From contig CAJUQU010000243.1 of assembly GCA_910588595.1 (NCBI GenBank), positions 1 to 6,432 on the forward strand: 6,432 nucleotides of DNA, read 5' to 3'. Positions 1 to 4,078 of the stretch are shown here, piece by piece (the stretch's first letter is position 1; every line of letters begins with the position of its first letter). The notes under the pieces were generated by a model, which saw only the letters and a list, made by a program, of their open reading frames with translations, made no database searches and was not told the origin of the DNA. The stretch is from an uncultured Lachnospiraceae bacterium. GTDB taxonomy: Bacteria; Bacillota_A; Clostridia; Lachnospirales; Lachnospiraceae. Position numbers and translations under genes: made by a program.

Positions 1-70
1 CCTTTATTAGAGGGAAGTAGTAGAACAATTTGTTCCCATTCCTGATCAGTCAATTGTAACGCTTCAACAT
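1..70 (-). pseudogene. N-terminus of an IS5-family-like transposase, frameshifted at codon 5/6, partial
   Basis: An ATG at 70 with a good Shine-Dalgarno 8 nt upstream reads MLKRYN and then meets a TGA at 50-52. If one base is restored between positions 56 and 55, the reading becomes MLKRYQLTDQEWEQIVLL followed by LPSNK and runs off the left edge. KRYxLTDxxWExIxxLLP is the characteristic opening of IS5-family transposases of the DUF4096 type. The downstream frame has no in-frame ATG of its own; the only nearby alternative start is a TTG at 53 without a matching Shine-Dalgarno. I infer a one-base deletion that inactivated this copy. A programmed frameshift is unlikely so close to the start. The C-terminal catalytic DDE region cannot be seen. 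Confidence 0.6.
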
Positions 71-155
71 AATCAACACCCCTTTTTTATTTTACCATAA
101 AAAAGAGATGTGAACATACTTTTTGTGCACTTTTGATTTTTCAAACACACTCTAG
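1..155 (-). mobile_element. 5' end of an IS5-family-like insertion sequence, continuing past the left edge
   Basis: The outer boundary is set by an end motif ending in CTAG (plus-strand 134-155) that recurs in inverted orientation at 6266-6287 with 21 of 22 bases matching. Reading inward on the minus strand, about 85 bp of non-coding sequence leads to a purine-rich Shine-Dalgarno (AAAAAGGGG) and the start of a transposase. CTAG fits the YTAR-type target preference known for parts of the IS5 family. The other end and most of the transposase are outside the window, so family assignment rests on about 20 residues and the end motif. The IS boundary coincides with the tip of the fold-back element at 152-316, suggesting insertion into its terminal CTAG. 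Confidence 0.6.
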
Positions 156-316
156 TACTACATCCAGACAGAAATTAGAGTTGTGAGCTGCATGATTCGT
201 GCCAGTGCTAGGCAAAATTTTGACGGCAATGCGGTGCATCGTCTAGAAATTTTAACGACACAATGGTGCGAAACAGGCGGATCACGATTCTAATTTCTGA
301 TTGGATGGAGTACTAG
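152..316. mobile_element. 165-bp fold-back (MITE-like) element 1
   Basis: The whole segment is one imperfect palindrome centred near 234. The outer arms (152-180 and 288-316) begin CTAGTACT and end AGTACTAG and share the block CAGAAATTAGA. Pairing continues inward through 181-207, then AAAATTT/AAATTTT (214-220 with 247-253) and an apical stem GACG-ATGC / GCAT-CGTC closing on the triloop GGT (233-235). No convincing ORF lies inside. Length and full-length symmetry suit a MITE or fold-back element, or a structured RNA. The left tip merges with the end of the insertion sequence at 155, so any left target duplication is hidden. Confidence 0.6.
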
Positions 317-418
317 ATCAAACACCAGAAAACAGGACTTCGACGTATAATGAAATAGTTTCCAACACATATTATCATTATTTCAGATATTACCGAAATG
401 AAACCAATCTGTTCTCTA
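317..418. other. Intergenic spacer with no recognisable feature
   Basis: AT-rich spacer between fold-back element 1 and the acidic ORF. I see only a weak ATTTC/GAAAT inverted repeat around 380-400 and no promoter, RNA gene or terminator that I would defend. Confidence 0.5.
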
Positions 419-634
419 TCAAAACAACCAATTCTTAAATTGTCTGCTGCTCTCAATCACTTCAACTGCATTTGCAAAGCTTATATATTGTCCCGCAGAA
501 GCACAGATTTTACGATCATCTAACAGATGACTAAAATAGACTGTGTAACACTCCTGTTCATGGTCCTCTTGCACTTCAGGTTCGTCTTCATAATCCCCAG
601 TTCCATACAAAATATCCTCTTCACATATAAACAC
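419..634 (-). CDS. Small acidic protein of unknown function, probably 5'-truncated
   Basis: A 71-codon frame not recognised as any family. The N-terminal third is very acidic (EDEPEVQEDHEQE, residues about 16-28). The rest reads like a genuine folded segment, with an alternating strand-like stretch (CYTVYFSHL), then ASAGQYISFANAVEVI and a C-terminal FKNWLF. The only start is a GTG at 634 with no Shine-Dalgarno upstream. The frame stays open a further three codons to a TGA at 644-646 that lies inside the fold-back element at 639-812. I infer that this is the C-terminal part of a longer gene whose 5' end was cut by insertion of that element. Whether the fragment is still translated is doubtful. 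Confidence 0.35.
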   Translation of the reverse strand: MFICEEDILYGTGDYEDEPEVQEDHEQECYTVYFSHLLDDRKICASAGQYISFANAVEVIESSRQFKNWLF

Positions 635-638
635 TAAA

Positions 639-812
639 ACTGTTCAAAAATTACTTGTGACAAATACACCGTATAAATGTTCAGCTGCAAAGAAGAAAAT
701 CGCAGGCATAGGAGGCAAAAGCATAAAGGGCAATGCCTTAATGTCAAGATTTTCTGATGCCGCAGATGGACATTTATACAAGTAATTGTCATGAGTAATT
801 TCTGAACAGTTC
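639..812. mobile_element. 174-bp fold-back (MITE-like) element 2 with a candidate target duplication
   Basis: Positions 638-667 and 782-811 are inverted repeats matching at 26 of 30 bases, starting ACTGTTCA and followed by AAATTACT. Symmetry continues inward: GTATAAATGT (671-680) faces ACATTTATAC, and AGAAAATC (694-701) faces GATTTTCT (748-755), all about the same centre (724.5). A further inner stem GGCAT/ATGCC (705-709, 733-737) surrounds the centre. Directly outside the arms is a 5-bp direct repeat CTAAA (634-638 and 813-817), a plausible target-site duplication. A plus-strand frame from a GTG at 657 to a TAA at 783-785 (42 codons, containing GGKSIKGNAL) spans the element, but whether it is coding is unknown. 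Confidence 0.65.
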
Positions 813-824
813 CTAAATACTCCC

Positions 825-967
825 TTATACTGGCATAAAGACAAATTCCCTTTTTAACAATTTTGGATTGTATCTCATCGACAGTCTTACTTCCCTCTCA
901 ATTTCATTCTGCAACAAATCTGTATCATATAATCATCTATATGAACTTTATCTGTTCTATTTCTCAT
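825..967 (-). pseudogene. Possible frameshifted small gene remnant
   Basis: Two minus-strand frames each look protein-like over part of this stretch and join if two bases (an AT in a TATAT run at 926-931) are removed. The first reads MRNRTDKVHIDDY from an ATG at 967. The second reads DTDLLQNEIERE followed by VRLSMRYNPKLLKREFVFMPV to a TAA at 825-827. The joined product would be 46 residues, highly charged, and not recognised. There is no good Shine-Dalgarno before the ATG. It begins 13 bp after the 168-residue gene ends and stops 12 bp before fold-back element 2, so it may be residue from a gene disrupted in this mobile-element-rich stretch. It could also be chance. Confidence 0.28.
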
Positions 968-980
968 AATTTTATATTTC

Positions 981-1487
981 TCATACATTCTTATCAATCA
1001 TTAACGTCTTATCATACCGAGAATCCCAAAACTCATAATGTACCTCGCCACCATATTGTGTCAGATCATTTTGAAAGTCTTTCACCGAAAACACATGTTG
1101 AAATACTTGTTTTACATTCTTCGTTTCTGTCTCTTCAATAGATACCAAATGACTCCCCAGCCAGTTCAATTTGCCATCATAATAATGGTAAATGGATGCA
1201 GCACCAATATTGCTTTTAATTATTTCTCTAATATCAGTAACCAATTCTTCATAATCATATTCTGAACAATGGTAATGGCTATGAAATGAGCCAAAAGTTA
1301 ACGTAAACTCTTCATTTAAATAAAGATACAGAACCTTACTTTCATCACTATTCTTTACAGTAATGCAGATATCATCTTCATCTAAATAGTGATATTCACC
1401 TTGATCTTTTTGATGTATTTCATATAAGTATTCCTCAAACAATTTACAAAGCTCTTCTTTTTTATCCAATGTACTTTCTATGTCCAT
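981..1487 (-). CDS. Hypothetical protein, 168 residues, downstream of the parS array
   Basis: A convincing gene: ATG at 1487 preceded by AAGGAG with a 5-nt spacer, and a composition typical of a soluble cytoplasmic protein. I do not recognise the family. It is acidic and rich in aromatic residues and histidine. Residues about 1-35 look helical (KKEELCKLFEEYLYEIHQK). A strand-rich segment (ITVKNSDESKVLYLYLNEEF, then TLTFGSFHSHYH) is followed by a helix (YDYEELVTDIREIIKSN) and a C-terminal part ending FWDSRYDKTLMIDKNV. No signal peptide or membrane segment is visible. The general look resembles bacterial immunity-type or SUKH-like small proteins, but that is only an impression. The gene starts 50 bp from a perfect parS site, so its promoter probably lies beside or within the parS array and ParB binding could influence it. 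Confidence 0.75.
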   Translation of the reverse strand: MDIESTLDKKEELCKLFEEYLYEIHQKDQGEYHYLDEDDICITVKNSDESKVLYLYLNEEFTLTFGSFHSHYHCSEYDYEELVTDIREIIKSNIGAASIYHYYDGKLNWLGSHLVSIEETETKNVKQVFQHVFSVKDFQNDLTQYGGEVHYEFWDSRYDKTLMIDKNV

Positions 1488-1524
1488 AATGACTCCTTAC
1501 AAATCAAAACAATCTGTTAAATCA

Positions 1525-1530
1525 ATAATA
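1525..1530 (-). promoter_or_regulatory. Candidate -10 element (TATTAT) for the 168-residue gene
   Basis: TATTAT lies 38 bp upstream of the ATG at 1487, with the perfect parS site occupying the place where a -35 box would sit (1538-1553). No good -35 match is present, so any promoter here would be weak or overlapped by ParB binding. Low confidence. Confidence 0.22.
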
Positions 1531-1537
1531 CATACAA

Positions 1538-1553
1538 TGTTTCACGTGAAACA
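1538..1553. promoter_or_regulatory. parS: Perfect parS centromere site (ParB/Spo0J binding)
   Basis: TGTTTCACGTGAAACA matches the Firmicutes parS consensus TGTTNCACGTGAAACA at every position. It sits within a 20-bp perfect palindrome (1536-1555). By established knowledge parS nucleates ParB, which spreads and slides on DNA and recruits SMC near the replication origin. Its location 2.5 kb downstream of mnmG-rsmG fits an origin-proximal site, although parA and parB are not in the window. Confidence 0.88.
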
Positions 1554-1649
1554 TTTATTTATGTGAAACATTTATTTACGTGAAACATTTATTCACGTGA
1601 AACATTTATTTACATGAAACATTTATTCACGTGAAGCATTTATTCACAT
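1543..1649. repeat. Tandem 17-bp repeat array of parS-like half-palindromes
   Basis: The unit CACGTGAAACATTTATT begins at 1543, 1560, 1577, 1594, 1611 and 1628, an exact 17-bp period, with a 5-base partial seventh unit at 1645-1649. The right half-site and spacer (GAAACATTTATT) are nearly invariant. The left part varies: CACGTG in units 1, 4 and 6, TATGTG in unit 2, TACGTG in unit 3 and TACATG in unit 5. Unit 6 also carries GAAGCA. Compared with the 16-bp parS consensus, the units score 16/16, 12/16, 13/16, 14/16, 12/16 and 13/16. Only the gene-proximal unit has the full left half TGTTT; the others have TTATT. This looks like duplication of the right two-thirds of a parS site. Confidence 0.92.
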
Positions 1650-1700
1650 ATCCGTATGCTAATTTCATCTTATCACTACACAGCATATCCGTAAAGTATT

Positions 1701-1865
1701 TCACCGAAAATACCATAACCATTTTATATCATCAAAATTGATATCTATACCATTTTCATCTTTTACATGTATACCGTCAATTATGTACTGATACTTATAC
1801 TGTTTTCCGACCAAGAAATAGCCTTGATCCGGCAATTCATAACATTCACAGACATGATCACTCAT
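1701..1865 (-). CDS. 54-residue small protein overlapping the end of the response regulator gene
   Basis: The ATG at 1865 lies inside the last codons of the response regulator, giving an 8-nt overlap (ATGAGTGA) that suggests translational coupling. The upstream GGTGAG/GGAG sequence can serve as a Shine-Dalgarno. The 54-residue product starts MSDHVCECYELPDQGYFLVG, contains YKYQYIIDGIHVKDENG and ends DDIKWLWYFR before a TGA at 1701-1703. It is soluble, acidic, rich in tyrosine and glycine and predicted to be mostly strands. A CxC pair at residues 6-8 could bind metal or be redox-active. I do not recognise a family; the DENG-turn and final aromatic YF resemble small SH3-like phage or accessory proteins, but this is only a loose resemblance. 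Coupled position makes it a candidate modulator or output of the kinase-regulator pair. Confidence 0.6.
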   Translation of the reverse strand: MSDHVCECYELPDQGYFLVGKQYKYQYIIDGIHVKDENGIDINFDDIKWLWYFR

Positions 1866-2502
1866 GTACACTCACCACTCCATTTCGAATACAAAATATT
1901 GCAGCCTGTGTCCTGTCAACACAGTCTATTTTCTGAAAAACACTTGTCAAATGGTTTTTCACAGTACGTTCTGTAATAGATAAAATTATTGCGATATCTT
2001 TATTGAAATGTCCCTTTGCCACCAGTTTCAAGATATCCATTTCCCTGTTTGTCAAAGTATTAAGTTTTTCTTGATCCATGTCCCTTGCAATCAATTTAGA
2101 ATTAAGTAATGGAATCAATCCAGGCTGTATAAAACGCTCACCTTCATATACAAATCGAATCGCACGGATCAATTCCTTAGAACCTGCATCTTTTAAAATA
2201 TAGCCATCCACTCCCATATCAACCGCTTTGATCAAATACTCAATTTCATTGTGTACAGTCAAAATGATTATCTTTGGACGGCGTTTTTTACAGCTCAATA
2301 TCTTAAAGGTTTCAATGCCATCCATATCCGGCATATCAATGTCCAGGAGCATAATGTCCGGTTTTACAATATGGTACTTATTCATACAGTCCAGACCATT
2401 GTCTGCCTCCTCCACTACTTTGATCTCCCTATCAAATTCTATCAATTTTGTCAAACCTTCCCGAACCATCTTGTGATCATCAACAATCATAACACGAATC
2501 AT
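1858..2502 (-). CDS. NarL/FixJ-family response regulator transcription factor
   Basis: A complete 214-residue two-domain regulator. Receiver domain (about 1-120): acidic pair D8-D9 in VDDH, phosphoacceptor D54 in LLDIDMPDMDG, T82 and the conserved K104 in YILKDA. LuxR-type helix-turn-helix (about 148-210): LTNREMDILKLVAKGHFNKD with recognition helix TERTVKNHLTSVFQKI. The usual SNKEIA is FNKDIA here. Phosphorylation at D54 by the partner kinase should promote dimerisation and DNA binding; the targets cannot be read from this window. ATG at 2502 follows a full AAAGGAGG Shine-Dalgarno and overlaps the kinase stop by 4 nt (ATGA). The 3' end overlaps the 54-residue gene by 8 nt. Closest in layout to DegU/LiaR-like regulators, but specific orthology cannot be claimed. 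Confidence 0.95.
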   Translation of the reverse strand: MIRVMIVDDHKMVREGLTKLIEFDREIKVVEEADNGLDCMNKYHIVKPDIMLLDIDMPDMDGIETFKILSCKKRRPKIIILTVHNEIEYLIKAVDMGVDGYILKDAGSKELIRAIRFVYEGERFIQPGLIPLLNSKLIARDMDQEKLNTLTNREMDILKLVAKGHFNKDIAIILSITERTVKNHLTSVFQKIDCVDRTQAAIFCIRNGVVSVHE

Positions 2503-3146
2503 TTATCGTACCTCCTTTGTATTGGAATCTCTATACTGATCAAAGTTCCGCAAGAATCTGAAACAATATTCATATCTCCGGAAAGTGCCTCCACTCTCTC
2601 ACTCATAAACTGTAATCCAAAATGATCATTATTGACATATTTTTCATAACCAATTCCAGTTCCATTATCCTGAATACATATTTTGATACAGTGTCCATTT
2701 TTTTTGACAGATATATCAATACGATCAGCACCAGAATGCTTGACAATATTCTGACATCCTTCACACACGATACGATAAATAGAGATTGCCGTTATCCCGT
2801 CAGATATTTCCACTGGATCAATATCAAAATAAATTTTTAAGCCTGGATTCTCACTTAACAACTTATTTCTCAACCGCTCAAACGAAGAATGCCAACCAAT
2901 ATCATCTATGATCATCGGTCGTAGATTGTAGATTGTCTCGCGCATTTCACCGATCATACGCTTTACCTGTTTACGAGCAACCACTGTCTCTAATCTTGCA
3001 AGTGTTATGTCCTGTTCCATATATAATAAAACCAACTCGAGCTGATGCGACAGACATACCAGATCCTGAACTGTAGTGTCATGGATCTCCTCGGCTATCC
3101 GCTTCCGCTCAGCCTCCTGCAGCAATAAGACTTCTTTTTTATCCAT
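2499..3146 (-). CDS. Cytoplasmic sensor histidine kinase, DesK/DegS-type, lacking a sensor domain
   Basis: A 215-residue protein made only of the catalytic core. HisKA_3 dimerisation domain (about 10-78) with the phosphorylation motif ERKRIAEEIHDTTVQDLV, H22 being the phospho-acceptor, and the conserved ETIYNLRP segment. HATPase_c domain (about 118-210) with N-box EGCQNIVKHSGA (E129, N133), G1 box DNGTGIG (160-166), G2 box GLQFMSERVEAL and final GTLISIEIPI. There is no signal peptide, membrane helix, PAS or GAF domain; only about 10 residues precede HisKA_3. Typical family members are 350 or more residues. The start is supported by AAAGGA 8 nt upstream and the upstream spacer offers no in-frame N-terminal extension that I recognise. 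It presumably phosphorylates the adjacent regulator; signal input must come from a partner protein or a small cytosolic ligand. Confidence 0.93.
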   Translation of the reverse strand: MDKKEVLLLQEAERKRIAEEIHDTTVQDLVCLSHQLELVLLYMEQDITLARLETVVARKQVKRMIGEMRETIYNLRPMIIDDIGWHSSFERLRNKLLSENPGLKIYFDIDPVEISDGITAISIYRIVCEGCQNIVKHSGADRIDISVKKNGHCIKICIQDNGTGIGYEKYVNNDHFGLQFMSERVEALSGDMNIVSDSCGTLISIEIPIQRRYDK

Positions 3147-3172
3147 TCTTTTTTCCTTTCATAGGAACCCTA

Positions 3173-3215
3173 TTCAGAAATAACTTGTATTGTCATGAGT
3201 TATTATTTACTGTTC
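3173..3215. repeat. Relic of fold-back element 2 in the kinase gene leader
   Basis: Positions 3173-3188 match the left arm of element 2 (643-658) at 14 of 16 bases, and 3189-3204 match the right arm (785-800, containing ATTGTCATGAGT) at 15 of 16. The two arm fragments abut, as expected if the element's centre had been deleted. The arms still form a small hairpin (AATAACT/AGTTATT with a 12-nt loop) that would lie in the 5' untranslated leader of the kinase mRNA. Confidence 0.45.
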
Positions 3216-3248
3216 TTTATATCTATGTTGATCAAATCATCACTACAG

Positions 3249-3277
3249 ATTATATGTATTACAGTTGTATGTATCCA
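3249..3277 (-). promoter_or_regulatory. Candidate sigma-A promoter for the kinase-regulator operon
   Basis: A perfect TATAAT (3249-3254, read on the minus strand) with a TGGATA -35 (3272-3277, 4 of 6 matches) at 17-bp spacing. It lies just after the palindrome that follows rsmG and would give a leader of about 95 nt before the kinase ATG. Prediction by eye only. Confidence 0.38.
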
Positions 3278-3281
3278 TCGA

Positions 3282-3307
3282 TAGACGACAAAGATCTTTG
3301 TCGTCTA
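3282..3307. terminator. Perfect 26-bp palindrome after rsmG, hairpin terminator-like without a clear U-tract
   Basis: The arms TAGACGACAAA and TTTGTCGTCTA flank GATC with no mismatch, giving an 11-bp stem and 4-nt loop 11 bp after the rsmG stop codon. The position suits a terminator for mnmG-rsmG, but no run of T follows on the minus strand (TCGATGG), nor does an A-run on the other side give a clean plus-strand terminator. It could instead be an RNA 3'-end stabiliser or a protein-binding palindrome. Confidence 0.5.
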
Positions 3308-3317
3308 CCACAAAATT

Positions 3318-4046
3318 TTAAAGCGGCTCTTTTGAGGGGAGTCCTGCCTTTCTAGGATATTTTTTCGGCGTAGATCTGATTTTTTTGACCTGAAACAGAT
3401 TTCTATAAATGTTAGAATTTGGTAAAACAAATTCTGTCTGGTCATATATGCTTCCGCCAAGAAGTTCGATTGCATGCTGTGCTGCCTGCATCTCCTCAGA
3501 TATTTTTTCAGACTTATATGAAATAAAAAAACCATCAATTTTTACATAAGGAAGACAATACTCTGACAAAGTGGAAAGATTTGCAACAGCGCGCGATACG
3601 CACAGATCAAATTGTTCCCGCAGTAATCCAGCCTTTGCGAAATCCTCTGCCCTGCCATGAACTGCCTCTATATGCTCAAGTCCCAGACGCTCGATGACCT
3701 CATGCAAAAACTTTACTCTCTTACCCAGAGAATCCAATAAAGTAATCCTTAAATTTGGAAAAACAATCTTTAGCGGTATACCTGGGAACCCCGCACCCGT
3801 TCCGACATCGATCACAGTCAGATCCCTGGTACAATCCATTACTTTACACAATGAGATACTATCAATAAAATGTTTTGTACACACATCATTCCATTCGGTG
3901 ATCGCAGTTAGATTCATAAAACGATTCCACTCGATCAATAACTCATAATATTGTATTAATTGATCGATCTGATGATCGTCCGGCTTCAAACCTAATTCAT
4001 TTATACCATTACATAATCGTACTCTATCGCACTGTTCTAAATCCAT
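3318..4046 (-). CDS. rsmG: 16S rRNA (guanine-N7) methyltransferase RsmG (GidB)
   Basis: Transfers a methyl group from S-adenosylmethionine to N7 of G527 (E. coli numbering) of 16S rRNA; loss typically gives low-level streptomycin resistance in other bacteria. Complete, 242 residues from the chosen start (family about 210-240). Seen in order: an N-terminal helical part with YELLIEWNRFMNLTAI, the SAM-binding motif VIDVGTGAGFPGIPL, the acidic LLDS, the GRAEDFA segment, CVSRAVANL, and the typical C-terminus YPRKAGLPSKEPL. I prefer the ATG at 4046 because GGGAG lies 5 nt upstream; an ATG at 4058 adds only MGVS and lacks a good Shine-Dalgarno. The gene starts 32 bp after mnmG ends and should be co-transcribed with it, as in most Firmicutes. 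Confidence 0.97.
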   Translation of the reverse strand: MDLEQCDRVRLCNGINELGLKPDDHQIDQLIQYYELLIEWNRFMNLTAITEWNDVCTKHFIDSISLCKVMDCTRDLTVIDVGTGAGFPGIPLKIVFPNLRITLLDSLGKRVKFLHEVIERLGLEHIEAVHGRAEDFAKAGLLREQFDLCVSRAVANLSTLSEYCLPYVKIDGFFISYKSEKISEEMQAAQHAIELLGGSIYDQTEFVLPNSNIYRNLFQVKKIRSTPKKYPRKAGLPSKEPL

Positions 4047-4078
4047 ACTGACTCCCATTCGTCTTATTATATCGCTTT

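Noticed and set aside
141..325. Direct repeat TCAAACAC at 141-148 and 318-325 around fold-back element 1
   Set aside because: The left copy belongs to the insertion sequence end motif (present also at the right edge), so it is not a target-site duplication of the fold-back element.
644..844. 66-codon minus-strand frame starting at a TTG and ending in TGA at 644
   Set aside because: It runs almost entirely through fold-back element 2, starts with TTG, and its sequence is explained by the palindrome and shared repeat block rather than by a recognisable protein.
863..1265. Plus-strand frames opposite the 168-residue gene
   Set aside because: Shadow frames without ribosome binding sites, opposite a better-supported minus-strand gene.
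1647..1693. 10-bp direct repeat CATATCCGTA at 1647-1656 and 1684-1693
   Set aside because: Only two copies, no symmetry with the 17-bp register, and no evident function; possibly the decayed edge of the parS array but not supportable.
1080..1712. TTTCACCGAAAA at about 1082 and 1700, resembling the parS core
   Set aside because: Three mismatches in the 12-bp core including the central CG-TG step; one copy is inside a coding region. Unlikely to bind ParB.
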